Source: Rhodospirillaceae bacterium
GTDB lineage: Bacteria > Pseudomonadota > Alphaproteobacteria > SMXQ01
Reading direction: 5' to 3'
NCBI GenBank assembly: GCA_947474495.1
Contig: CANJIM010000019.1
Span: forward strand, 1 to 44,109
Length of the DNA stretch: 44,109 bases
Shown here: in pieces, positions 16,986 through 24,291 of the stretch
Layout: every line of letters starts with the position of its first letter
How positions within the stretch are numbered: the first letter of the stretch is position 1
Notes under the pieces: model-generated
Told to the model about the DNA's origin: nothing
The model's input: the letters and a program-made list of their open reading frames with translations, nothing else
Database searches by the model: none
Position numbers and translations under genes: made by a program

Positions 16986-17488
16986 CAGACGCTCGCCGGT
17001 TTGTCTGCATCCTGGCCGATCGCCTGCAGACGGCGCTGCAGCGACAGACGATCGAGGGAGACCATGGGCAGATTGACGAAAACGCCGATGCGGCGCAGCA
17101 GAGCGCGATAGGTTTCGAGGAAGGCCGCGCGGATTTCCGCTTCCGAGCCGGTGACGGCGGCCGGATCAGGCAGCCCCCAATGGGCGGTCATCGGCTTCCC
17201 GGGCCAAATCGGACAGACCTCGCCGGCGGCGTTGTCGCAAACCGTGAAGATGAAATCGAGCATCGGCGCGCCGGGCTTGGCGAATTCGTCCCAGCTTTTC
17301 GAGCGCAGGTCGGCAACGTCATGATGCATGCCCGCGAGCAATTCGAGCGCGTAAGGATTGACGCGGCCATTGGGATGGCTGCCGGCGCTATAAGCCTTAA
17401 AGCGCCCCGCGCCCTCGCGGTTGAGAATCGCCTCGGCGAGAATGCTGCGCGCCGAATTGCCGGTGCAGAGAAAGAGCACGTTATACAT
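16985..17488 (-). CDS. arsC: Arsenate reductase, low-molecular-weight phosphatase type
   Basis: A 167-residue reductase that converts arsenate to arsenite in the cytoplasm. The phosphatase-like P-loop LFLCTGNSARS starts at residue 5 with the nucleophilic cysteine C8, and a second pair of cysteines is in VCDNAAGEVCPIWPG, matching the redox relay of the thioredoxin-coupled class. The typical block AHWGLPDPAAVTG follows. The open frame extends 65 codons upstream, but those overlap arsI; the ATG at 17488 gives the canonical MYNVLFLC start. It begins 14 nt after the arsI stop and overlaps acr3 by 1 nt. Confidence 0.94.
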   Translation of the reverse strand: MYNVLFLCTGNSARSILAEAILNREGAGRFKAYSAGSHPNGRVNPYALELLAGMHHDVADLRSKSWDEFAKPGAPMLDFIFTVCDNAAGEVCPIWPGKPMTAHWGLPDPAAVTGSEAEIRAAFLETYRALLRRIGVFVNLPMVSLDRLSLQRRLQAIGQDADKPASV

Positions 17489-17502
17489 GGCAAAAGCCTC
17501 GA

Positions 17503-18009
17503 TTAGCCGCAGCAGGATGCGGCAGGTTTCTCTGAAGCTGCGGGATTCGGGCCGCAGGATTTCGCCGGGGCCGCCGTCAGATCGGGGCGCGGCGCGCAAC
17601 AGGCGCTCGCCGGAGACGATGGCGTTTCCCGCTTGTCTTCGCCATAAACCGTCGCGGCGCCATGACTGAAGAAGGTTTCCCAAGCAATGCCCTGCGGATC
17701 GCTCACCCAGGCTTTGTCTGACCGCGCGTAACAGCAGACGGTATCGTCCTGGTGGATGACGGCGTTACCTGCCGCCGCCAGCTTCTCTGCGGCGGCTGTC
17801 AATTCGAACGTATCATCCACTTGCATACCCAAATGATCGAGACCGACCGCGCCGCGTGTTGAAATCGCGAAGTTCACGCGCGGGTCGTCGAGCATCCATT
17901 TTGCGTAATCGCCTTCCAGCACCGCCGGGCGCATGCCGAACAACGCCGAATAAAAGCCGACCGATTCGGCAATGTCTTTGACACCGAGATGCACATGCAT
18001 ACGTTTCAT
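17503..18009 (-). CDS. arsI: ArsI/CadI-family dioxygenase (C-As lyase) with a cysteine-rich tail
   Basis: A 168-residue glyoxalase-fold protein. ArsI enzymes cleave the carbon-arsenic bond of trivalent methyl- or phenyl-arsenicals using Fe(II) and oxygen. The metal ligands can be placed at the H5/H7 pair (MHVHLG), H59 (LDHLG) and E111 (AWETFF). The arsenic-binding vicinal pair is C92-C93 (VCCYARSDKAWV). After about residue 130 there is a low-complexity tail with CC137-138, C152 and CC166-167. Its ATG at 18009 overlaps the arsR stop by 4 nt (ATGA). Placement in an ars operon with acr3 favours the organoarsenical role over cadmium binding, but no substrate can be proven from sequence. Confidence 0.88.
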   Translation of the reverse strand: MKRMHVHLGVKDIAESVGFYSALFGMRPAVLEGDYAKWMLDDPRVNFAISTRGAVGLDHLGMQVDDTFELTAAAEKLAAAGNAVIHQDDTVCCYARSDKAWVSDPQGIAWETFFSHGAATVYGEDKRETPSSPASACCAPRPDLTAAPAKSCGPNPAASEKPAASCCG

Positions 18010-18404
18010 CGAGAAGACCCTTTCGGAGATGGCGAACAGGACGGATCGCCGCAATCGCTGGCGGGCAGGCCGACACCGCACAACTCCGGCTGGCCTTGGC
18101 AACAGTCGTCGAGCAGGAAGGAGAGCAGCCGTCGTGTGCCGATGAAATCCACAGCGTAAAGGATGCGCCGATCGGCGCGGGCGGAACGCAGGAGGCCGGC
18201 CCGCTCAAGTTGCGCGAGATGCGCCGACAGGGTCGAGGGCGCCACCGCCAGTTCCTCGGCGATATGCCCCGCTGGCAAACCGTCCGGCCCGGCCTTCATC
18301 AGCAGGCGGAATACCGCCAGACGGGTCTCGTGCCCGAGGGCCGACAGCGCTGCAACGGCTTGCTCGAGTCCTTGCGGGGTAGCATTTTTGCTATTTATTT
18401 TCAT
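18006..18404 (-). CDS. arsR: ArsR-family arsenic-responsive repressor
   Basis: A 132-residue winged-helix regulator of the ArsR/SmtB family. The DNA-binding part reads HIAEELAVAPSTLSAHLAQL, with the wing at RADRRILYAVDF. The sensor cysteines are not in the classical ELCVCDL site. They lie at the C-terminus as C101-C102 and C109 (DDCCQGQPELC), close to the three-cysteine arrangement described for the Acidithiobacillus-type ArsR, with C118 and C123 further on. The ATG at 18404 is chosen because a TTG at 18440 coincides with the likely -35 box. It is the first gene of the operon and overlaps arsI by 4 nt. It should repress its own promoter and release on arsenite. Confidence 0.92.
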   Translation of the reverse strand: MKINSKNATPQGLEQAVAALSALGHETRLAVFRLLMKAGPDGLPAGHIAEELAVAPSTLSAHLAQLERAGLLRSARADRRILYAVDFIGTRRLLSFLLDDCCQGQPELCGVGLPASDCGDPSCSPSPKGSSR

Positions 18405-18440
18405 ATTTCGTGAAATACCGAAATATTGACCGACGGTCAA
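18403..18440 (-). promoter_or_regulatory. ars promoter with two nested palindromes (candidate ArsR operator)
   Basis: Two perfect dyads adjoin. ATATTTCG at 18403-18410 pairs with CGAAATAT at 18419-18426 (8-nt spacer), and TTGACC at 18426-18431 pairs with GGTCAA at 18435-18440 (3-nt spacer). On the minus strand TTGACC (18440-18435) can act as -35 with TATTTC (18417-18412) as -10 at 17 nt. The start point would then fall at about 18405, directly at the arsR ATG. Confidence 0.6.
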
Positions 18441-18473
18441 GGCCCTTATGCAGCCTCGGCAAAGCCTGGGGAA

Positions 18474-19061
18474 TTAGCGGAACGGCGGGCCGACGACCCA
18501 AGCGACCAGCGCCGAGCGCGTGCCGCGCGTCACCGGCGTCACCCGATGAACGTAATAAGACGGAAACAGCACCAAAGTGCCGCGCTCGCGCGGACATTTG
18601 TCGACAACGCCGAAGGTGTTCATCTCGAGATCGCCGCCGTCATAGTCTGCCGGATCGGTCATCTGGAACGTGATCGACAGCTTGCGCGTCGTCGAGCCGA
18701 CGTCGGTGTGCCACATGTAATGGCCCTCATCCTTGGCGTCGTAGGTGACGTGATAGAGCGGCTCGTCCAAGCCCGTGATTTCGAATTGGAAATGCTTGGC
18801 GTTGAGCTGCGCCACCATATTGGTGATGCGCTGATAGACCCAGGCGGTGTCAGCTGACGGCGGCAGCGAGCGCACAACCGAACGGTTGGCTTCCGGCTTA
18901 TAGGTGAGATCGCGCCCAACCGTGACCTGCCGCGCCGGTAGCGACCGTGCATGCGCGTTGATCTTGTCGAGCTCTGCCGCCGTGAATAGGCCAGCACCCC
19001 AAACAAAGTTGGGGAGCGGATCATGAACCGGCGGACGCGGCGGGATGGGAAAATGGAACAT
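18474..19061 (-). CDS. 2OG-Fe(II) oxygenase, tandem copy 1 (last in order)
   Basis: A 195-residue non-haem dioxygenase of the prolyl-hydroxylase-like 2OG-Fe(II) family. The iron triad is H118 and D120 (MWHTD) with H172 (YVHRVTPV), and R182 (GTRSALVAW) is placed to bind 2-oxoglutarate. A conserved PLYHVTY segment precedes the triad. It starts with MFHFPIPPRPPV, a short proline-rich leader shared by all three copies. The 153-bp gap before it, rich in A/T, could hold its own promoter, and a 12-bp perfect palindrome lies there at 19184-19195. Family members hydroxylate protein or small-molecule substrates; which one here is unknown. A shorter loop after the HxD motif distinguishes it from the other two copies. 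Confidence 0.85.
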   Translation of the reverse strand: MFHFPIPPRPPVHDPLPNFVWGAGLFTAAELDKINAHARSLPARQVTVGRDLTYKPEANRSVVRSLPPSADTAWVYQRITNMVAQLNAKHFQFEITGLDEPLYHVTYDAKDEGHYMWHTDVGSTTRKLSITFQMTDPADYDGGDLEMNTFGVVDKCPRERGTLVLFPSYYVHRVTPVTRGTRSALVAWVVGPPFR

Positions 19062-19214
19062 ACGGAAGCAAAAAATATCATGACCACCGATTTACACAAT
19101 TCAAGAGTGCGTGAATCGCTGTCCGACTTGGGCAACAAGCCGCTGTGAGATCTTCGTCAATATAGATTGCGAGATACGAAACGTCCGATATCGGATGGTC
19201 CAAAGCGCAGCGCG

Positions 19215-19811
19215 CTAACGGAATCCTGGCCCGACGCTCCAGGCAACCAGCGCAGAACGCGTGCCGCGCGTCACCGGCGTCACACGATGCACTTCATAGG
19301 AGGGAAACAGGATCAGCTTGCCACGCTCGCGCGGGCAGACGTCGATCGAGCCATATGCGTTGATCTCGAGATTGCCGCCGTCATATTGCGACGGATCCGT
19401 CATCTGGAAGGTGATCGACAATTTCCGCGCCGGCTGGCTGTCGCCGCTCTTATCGATATGCCAAGCATAATGGTCTTCGTCTTCGGCATTATAAGTCACA
19501 TGGTAGAGCGGCTCGTCAAAGCCCGTGATGTCGTATTTGTAATGCTGCGAATTGAGCAGTGCCACCATCAGGCTGATCTTCTGATAGATCCACATGGTGT
19601 TGGCGTTCGGCATCAGATGACGCACGGTCGAGCGGTTGAGATTGGGTTTATAAGCCAACGGGATGCCGACCTGCACCTGCTTGGCAGGCAAAGTGAGCGC
19701 ATAAGCGTTGATCTTGTCGAGCTCGGCGTCGGTGAACAGCCCATGGCCCCAGACAAAGGGCGGCGTGCGCTTCTGGACCGCGGGACGCGGCGGGATGGGA
19801 TAATGGAACAT
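19215..19811 (-). CDS. 2OG-Fe(II) oxygenase, tandem copy 2
   Basis: A 198-residue paralogue of the flanking oxygenases. The iron ligands are H118 and D120 (AWHID) and H175 (EVHRVTPV), with R185 for 2-oxoglutarate. It starts MFHYPIPPRPAV; the ATG at 19811 is chosen because it reproduces this shared leader, although the frame stays open upstream into copy 3. The stop of copy 3 lies only 17 nt before it, so copies 3 and 2 are co-transcribed. Compared with copy 1 it has a three-residue insertion after the HxD motif (KSGDSQPARK). All active-site residues are retained, so it is unlikely to be a decayed duplicate. The substrate is unknown. Confidence 0.85.
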   Translation of the reverse strand: MFHYPIPPRPAVQKRTPPFVWGHGLFTDAELDKINAYALTLPAKQVQVGIPLAYKPNLNRSTVRHLMPNANTMWIYQKISLMVALLNSQHYKYDITGFDEPLYHVTYNAEDEDHYAWHIDKSGDSQPARKLSITFQMTDPSQYDGGNLEINAYGSIDVCPRERGKLILFPSYEVHRVTPVTRGTRSALVAWSVGPGFR

Positions 19812-19828
19812 CGATAATCCCTCAGCAG

Positions 19829-20425
19829 TCAGCGCAATGGCGGGCCGACGATCCAGGCCACAAGCGCGTTGCGCACGCCGCGCGTCACCGGCGTGACGCG
19901 GTGGAGCTGGAACGAGGGAAAAAGAATGAGCTTGCCGCGCTCGCGCGGGCAAACCTCGACATCGCCGTCAGCGTTCATTTCCAGGCTGCCGCCGTCATAG
20001 GTCGCCGGATCCGTCATCTGGAAAGTGATCGACAGCTTGCGCGTCGGCTGGTCGTCGGTGGAAACGTCGGTGTGCCAATCGTAATGGCCGAGATCGTCGG
20101 CCGGATAGGTGATGTGGTACAGCGGCTCGTCCATGCCGGTGATGTCGAACTGGTAATGCTGGGCATTGAGCAGAGCGACCGTCGAGGTGATCTTCTGATA
20201 GATCCAGGCGGAGTCCGGACCGGGCGGCAGCCAGCGCGCGATCGAGCGGTTCATCTCCGGCCGATAGACCAGATCCATGCCGACGGTGACCTGCTTGGGC
20301 GGCAAGGTCATGGCGTAGGCATTGATCTTGTCGAGTTCGGCCGTGGTGAACAGCCCTTCGCCCCAAACGAAATTGGGCGTGCGCGCTTGCACGGGAGGAC
20401 GCGGCGGGATGGGAAAGTGGAACAT
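19829..20425 (-). CDS. 2OG-Fe(II) oxygenase, tandem copy 3 (first in order)
   Basis: A 198-residue paralogue and the promoter-proximal gene of the array. Iron ligands are H118 and D120 (DWHTD) and H175 (QLHRVTPV), with R185 (GVRNALVAW) for 2-oxoglutarate. The leader is MFHFPIPPRPPV, and the block CPRERGKLILFPS is shared with copy 2. The ATG at 20425 is the natural start. A 16-bp perfect palindrome lies 36-51 bp upstream. It is followed at 17 nt by copy 2. The proteins have no signal peptide or membrane segment, so they should act in the cytoplasm. The family is close to prolyl-4-hydroxylase/PKHD-type proteins; the target is not known. Confidence 0.86.
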   Translation of the reverse strand: MFHFPIPPRPPVQARTPNFVWGEGLFTTAELDKINAYAMTLPPKQVTVGMDLVYRPEMNRSIARWLPPGPDSAWIYQKITSTVALLNAQHYQFDITGMDEPLYHITYPADDLGHYDWHTDVSTDDQPTRKLSITFQMTDPATYDGGSLEMNADGDVEVCPRERGKLILFPSFQLHRVTPVTRGVRNALVAWIVGPPLR

Positions 20426-20460
20426 GGCGGGACTTTAACGCGGCGGCAGTGGCGCGCAAG

Positions 20461-20476
20461 CCATGAATATTCATGG
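20461..20476. promoter_or_regulatory. 16-bp perfect palindrome upstream of the oxygenase array
   Basis: CCATGAATATTCATGG reads identically on both strands with no spacer. It lies 36 bp before the ATG of the first oxygenase gene, in the range for an operator over or near its promoter. The binding protein is unknown. Confidence 0.5.
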
Positions 20477-20595
20477 AAAACCGATAGAAAAGGCGCTGCG
20501 GCTGCGAGGCGGTCGCGAGATTTCGCGGCCGGCGATCGACAGGGCTGAATATTTAATCGCTCGCGCGATCTCCGTAGAAACTTTTTGTTAGCACT

Positions 20596-20614
20596 TCACG
20601 TGCACTGTCACGTG
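20596..20614. promoter_or_regulatory. Paired TCACGTG sites upstream of the chemoreceptor gene
   Basis: TCACGTG occurs at 20596-20602 and 20608-20614, a 12-bp period, and each contains the palindrome CACGTG. The pair lies 55-73 bp before the chemoreceptor ATG. Helical-phase repetition suggests a transcription-factor site, but no family could be assigned. Confidence 0.4.
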
Positions 20615-20668
20615 GGGAAACGCGCGACTACCAGGAGGATGGCGCGAGTCTGAACAAGGACGCCTGTT

Positions 20669-22675
20669 ATGAGCACACGCATGAAAATCGCCCAAGCCGT
20701 AAATCTATTCGGCCTCATCGTCACCGTCAGCTTCATCGCGACGGTCGGCACAGGGTTCGTGGCGCTCAATCAGCTGAAAGTCGGCGGGCCGCTCTATGAG
20801 CGCATCGTTCTCGGCAAGGACCTGATCGCCGACATCCTGCCGCCGCCTGCCTATATCCTCGAAGCCTATCTCGAAACGACGCTGGCGCTGAACGAGCCCG
20901 GCACCGCCGCCGCCCATCGTGCGCGCCTCGTGCAACTCCGCAAGGATTACGACGAGCGCCACGCCTATTGGCAAAAACAAGATTTCGACCCCAAGCTGCG
21001 CGAATTGCTGACGGTGAATTCGGACGCCGAGGCCGCGCGCTTTTGGGACAAGACCGAAAAGACATTCCTGCCCGCTCTGCAGGCCGGCGACCTCGACACC
21101 GCCCGCCGTGCTTATGCCGACATGACCAAAGCCTATGAGGCCCACCGCGCCGTCATCGACAAGATCGTCGATGGGGCCAATGCGATGAATGCCCAGACCG
21201 AAACCGATGCCAAAGAACGTGATGGTTTCTACAGCGCGATCGTCTGGGGTGTGTCCGCCGTCGTGCTCGTCATCCTGATCGGCGGCGTGCTCGCGATCGT
21301 GTTTGCCGTCATCAAGCCGGTCATCCGCATGACCGGCGTCATGGCCAAACTGGCCGAAGGCGACCATACCGTCGACGTGCCGTCGGTCGGCCGCGGCGAC
21401 GAAATCGGTTCGATGGCCGCCGCCGTCAATGTCTTCAAGGAAAACGCCATCCAAGCCGAGAAAGTGCGCGCTTCGCAGGAGCAAGAGCGGGCCAAGGCGG
21501 AAGAGGACAAAAACCTGGCGCTGCGCAACATGGCCGACAAGGTCGAGCAGGAAACCCACCGGGTCGTCGAAGAGATCGCCAAGCAGACCGGCGAAATGGC
21601 CGCCAATGCCGAGAACATGTCGCGTTCGGCGGATGCCGTGAGCGCCAACAGCCAGAGCGTCGCCGCCGCAGCGACGGAGGCACAGGCCAATATCGGTACC
21701 GTCGCCAGCGCGTCGGAGGAGCTCAGCGCCTCGATCAGCGAAATCGCCAGCCAGATCACCGCCTCGAAAAAAGCGACCAGCGAAGCTGTCGAGGCGTCCT
21801 TGGGCGCGCAGGAAACCATCGGCGCCCTCACCTCGGCCGTGGAGCAGATCGGTGCCGTCACCAAACTGATCAACGACATCGCCAGCCAGACCAACCTGCT
21901 GGCGCTCAACGCCACGATCGAAGCGGCGCGCGCCGGCGAAGCCGGCAAGGGCTTCGCCGTGGTGGCCAGTGAGGTGAAAAACCTCGCCAGCCAGAGCGCC
22001 AAAGCGACCGAAGAGATCACCAGCCAGATCACCGCCATTCAGACCGCGACGGACCACACCGTGCGTTCGGTCAAGGCGATCACGGAATCGGTTTACAGCA
22101 TCGAGGGCCTCTCGACGGCGATTTCCGCCGCCATCGAGGAACAGAGCGCGACCACCAACGAGATCGCCCGCAATGTCGCCGAAACCTCCGGCGCGGCGCA
22201 GGAAGTCGCCGAACGCATCGTCAACGTCTCTCAGGAAGCCGGATCGACCGGCGTTTTGGCGACCAATATCAGCGCGCTGTCAGCGTCCGTCGCCGAAAGT
22301 GTCGAAAACCTGAAAACCGTGCTCATTCGCGTGGTTCGCACCTCCACCAAGGAAGTCGAGCGCCGCCGCAAGCCGCGTTACAACATCGCACGCAGCGCGC
22401 AAGTCTCGATCGACGGCAAGACCTTCAGCGTCACAGTCGAAAACTGCTCCGAAGGCGGCGCCCTGTTCGTCGGCGACACCGGCCCGTTGCGCGCCGGCAG
22501 CAGAGTGTCGTTGACGATCGATGGCGTGCGCGGCGCGCTCGCGAGCCATGTGCTCAGCGTCACCAAAGCCGGCGTGCATGTGAAATTCGACGACAGCGTG
22601 GTGAACAGCGCCAGCTTCGCCGAGCAGTTCCAGCAGATGGTGCGCGGCCTGACGGCACTGGCCGAGGCCGCCTGA
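20669..22675 (+). CDS. Methyl-accepting chemotaxis protein with C-terminal PilZ domain
   Basis: A 668-residue chemoreceptor. Helix TM1 is at about 12-33, a helical periplasmic sensor at about 34-188, TM2 at about 189-215 ([20 protein letters not shown]), and HAMP to about 265. The long coiled-coil signalling domain has the conserved tip [20 protein letters not shown] near 400-425. From about 563 a PilZ domain follows: RRRKPRY supplies the RxxxR motif and [10 protein letters not shown] the (D/N)xSxxG motif of cyclic-di-GMP binding. The receptor would therefore link CheA signalling to c-di-GMP. AAGGA stands 8 nt before the ATG. No che genes are nearby and there is no CheR-tethering pentapeptide at the C-terminus. 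The sensed ligand is unknown. Confidence 0.93.
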   Translation: MSTRMKIAQAVNLFGLIVTVSFIATVGTGFVALNQLKVGGPLYERIVLGKDLIADILPPPAYILEAYLETTLALNEPGTAAAHRARLVQLRKDYDERHAYWQKQDFDPKLRELLTVNSDAEAARFWDKTEKTFLPALQAGDLDTARRAYADMTKAYEAHRAVIDKIVDGANAMNAQTETDAKERDGFYSAIVWGVSAVVLVILIGGVLAIVFAVIKPVIRMTGVMAKLAEGDHTVDVPSVGRGDEIGSMAAAVNVFKENAIQAEKVRASQEQERAKAEEDKNLALRNMADKVEQETHRVVEEIAKQTGEMAANAENMSRSADAVSANSQSVAAAATEAQANIGTVASASEELSASISEIASQITASKKATSEAVEASLGAQETIGALTSAVEQIGAVTKLINDIASQTNLLALNATIEAARAGEAGKGFAVVASEVKNLASQSAKATEEITSQITAIQTATDHTVRSVKAITESVYSIEGLSTAISAAIEEQSATTNEIARNVAETSGAAQEVAERIVNVSQEAGSTGVLATNISALSASVAESVENLKTVLIRVVRTSTKEVERRRKPRYNIARSAQVSIDGKTFSVTVENCSEGGALFVGDTGPLRAGSRVSLTIDGVRGALASHVLSVTKAGVHVKFDDSVVNSASFAEQFQQMVRGLTALAEAA

Positions 22676-22731
22676 TAGGCCTGACGACGCGCACGGCAGG
22701 GATGCGGTGCGCAGGGGATATGCTGGGAAAG

Positions 22732-22806
22732 TGGTGGGCGCGACAGGGATTGAACCTGTGACCCCTACCATGTCAAGGTAGTGCTCTACCGCTGAGCTAC
22801 GCGCCC
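22732..22806 (-). tRNA. tRNA-Val (GAC)
   Basis: On the minus strand the sequence folds as a full cloverleaf: acceptor GGGCGCG (22806-22800) with CGCGCCC, D-arm GCTC-AGCGGTA-GAGC, anticodon stem CTACC/GGTAG around loop TTGACAT (anticodon GAC), short variable region GGGTC, and T-arm ACAGG-TTCAATC-CCTGT. The discriminator is A and the CCA end is encoded (22734-22732). It reads GUC and GUU valine codons. No integrase gene is nearby, so there is no sign that this tRNA is an occupied attachment site. Confidence 0.97.
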
Positions 22807-22820
22807 GCACCGCTGGATTG

Positions 22821-22850
22821 CCATGAATTCTGCTATCTCGAATTCCATGG
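22821..22850. other. Imperfect inverted repeat upstream of tRNA-Val
   Basis: CCATGAATTC at 22821-22830 and GAATTCCATGG at 22840-22850 form an inverted repeat with a 9-bp spacer and one extra base. It lies 15 bp before the tRNA-Val 5' end, in its promoter zone. The rest of the gap to 23033 shows nothing recognisable. Confidence 0.4.
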
Positions 22851-23033
22851 GGGCGGTTGACCGCCGCCCGCCCTCGGGGGAAGCGACTTATACCCGATCG
22901 GTCCGGCAATTCAAGATCGTTCCCGCAGCCGTCGCGCGCCGCCGAAAAGCCCCAGATCGCTCTGGAAAATCACGAAATAGCGGGCTTTTCCGCCGCCGGG
23001 TGACAGGCCGGCGGATTGCGCTAAACTACGCCC

Positions 23034-23954
23034 ATGTCCTTAGGCGAACAGAGTTCAGGCCCGGCGATCCAAGCAGTATCGGTCGGCAGCGACGACAATC
23101 CCGTCTGCGAAGTGCTGGAGCCCGCGCGGCAAAGCTTGGCCGCCGTCTTCGCCTCGCCGCATAGCGGCGATCGTTATCCCGACGAATTCATCGCCGCCTC
23201 GCGCCTCGATCCGCATGCGCTGCGCCGCTCCGAAGACAGCTTTGTCGACAAGATCTACGGCGCGGCACCCGAGCTCGGCGCGCCGCTGCTGCGGGCCTTC
23301 TTTCCGCGCGCCTACATCGATCCCAATCGCGAGCCGTTCGAGCTCGATCCGGAAATGTTCGAGGACGAGCTGCCGTCCTATGTCAACGCTACCTCGCCGC
23401 GCGTTGCCGGCGGGCTCGGCACCATCGCCCGCGTCGTCGCCAACGGCGAAGAAATCTACAAGCGCAAATTGCGCTTCGCCGAAGCGGCCGATCGCATCAA
23501 TGCGCTCTACCGCCCCTACCACCGCACGCTGCAGGGACTGATCGAACGGACGCGCGAGCAATTCGGCTACTGCTTGCTGGTCGATTGTCATTCGATGCCG
23601 TCGGTCGGCGGACCGATGGACCGCGACGCCGGTTTGCGCCGCGTCGATATGGTGCTCGGCGATTGTTTCGGCGCCTCTTGCGCGCCGGAGGTCACGCAGA
23701 CGGTGGAAGCGGCGCTGACCGATCTCGGCTACCGCGTGACGCGCAACATGCCCTATTCGGGCGGCTTCACCACGGTGCATTACGGCCAGCCGGCGGCGCG
23801 CGTGCATGCCCTGCAGATCGAGATCAACCGCGAGCTTTACATGGACGAACAGCGGTACACGGCGAAGCCCAAACTCGCCACCCTCACCGCCCACATGGGC
23901 GAGGTCATCGCGCTGCTGAAAACCCGCCTGCCGGACTTAATTGGTAGGAAATAG
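23034..23954 (+). CDS. N-formylglutamate amidohydrolase family protein
   Basis: A 306-residue member of the same FGase family as the 12228-13019 gene, but from a different branch. Family blocks are FASPHSGDRYPDEFIAAS with the first metal histidine, DPNREPFELDPEMF, LLVDCHSMPS with a second histidine and PYSGGFTTVHYG, then HALQIEINRELYMDEQ with the glutamate. Characterised members are zinc enzymes releasing formate from N-formylglutamate. This branch, beginning with a roughly 35-residue leader before the first block, is widespread in alphaproteobacteria and its substrate is not certain. There are no hut genes around it. The ATG at 23034 is the only plausible start. It is monocistronic. Confidence 0.85.
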   Translation: MSLGEQSSGPAIQAVSVGSDDNPVCEVLEPARQSLAAVFASPHSGDRYPDEFIAASRLDPHALRRSEDSFVDKIYGAAPELGAPLLRAFFPRAYIDPNREPFELDPEMFEDELPSYVNATSPRVAGGLGTIARVVANGEEIYKRKLRFAEAADRINALYRPYHRTLQGLIERTREQFGYCLLVDCHSMPSVGGPMDRDAGLRRVDMVLGDCFGASCAPEVTQTVEAALTDLGYRVTRNMPYSGGFTTVHYGQPAARVHALQIEINRELYMDEQRYTAKPKLATLTAHMGEVIALLKTRLPDLIGRK

Positions 23955-24018
23955 CGCCCCTGCCGGGCGACATCGGGCCAGCGCCTTAGGCGCCTGAAGC
24001 GCCACCGTCCACCCGGGC

Positions 24019-24133
24019 AAAAAAATAGGGCCGCGCAAGCGCGGCCCTGAAGTCTAGGGAGGAAACGCCCAAGAAGGGTGTTTACGAACAGAGGGCGCAT
24101 ATCCCTCGTTCGCCCAATAAGAGTGGCACTGTT
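24019..24133 (-). ncRNA. Candidate small RNA with three hairpins and an exposed anti-Shine-Dalgarno motif
   Basis: Minus-strand transcript of about 114 nt in a 337-bp intergenic gap. In order from the 5' end: hairpin A (24112-24085; CGAAC/GTTCG plus AGGG/CCCT); hairpin B (24083-24063; AAAC/GTTT plus CCC/GGG around TTCTT); an unpaired CCTCCC (24062-24057); and a terminator hairpin (24048-24027; AGGGCCGCGC/GCGCGGCCCT, whose innermost pair must open to leave a 4-nt loop) followed by seven T (24025-24019). A promoter-like pair stands just upstream. There is no good open frame in it and no minus-strand gene that the terminator could otherwise serve. The arrangement is that of trans-acting alphaproteobacterial sRNAs that mask ribosome-binding sites. 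Targets are unknown. Confidence 0.62.
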
Positions 24134-24138
24134 CCTGA

Positions 24139-24168
24139 CCTATATCAACTGTTTTATATAAGAGTCAA
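24139..24168 (-). promoter_or_regulatory. Promoter of the candidate small RNA
   Basis: On the minus strand TTGACT (24168-24163) and TATAGG (24144-24139) are 18 nt apart; using ATATAG (24145-24140) gives 17 nt. The start point would fall at about 24132, matching the 5' side of hairpin A. Confidence 0.55.
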
Positions 24169-24291
24169 ATGGCGTCAAAGCCGTCCATTTTTGTTGATAA
24201 TCAAGGCCTCCCCCCATTTCGCCGGCGCGCCTGAAAGCGCCCATTGGCAGGGCATTAACCTTGGCACAGGCCTTGCGACGCTTCTGGGACC

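Noticed and set aside
22732-22806. tRNA-Val as an integration site of a genomic island
   Set aside because: No integrase, no repeated 3' tRNA end and only ordinary genes on both sides.
24027-24048. Hairpin read as the plus-strand terminator of the 23034-23954 gene
   Set aside because: On the plus strand it is followed by GAAGTC, not by T; the T-run is only on the minus strand.
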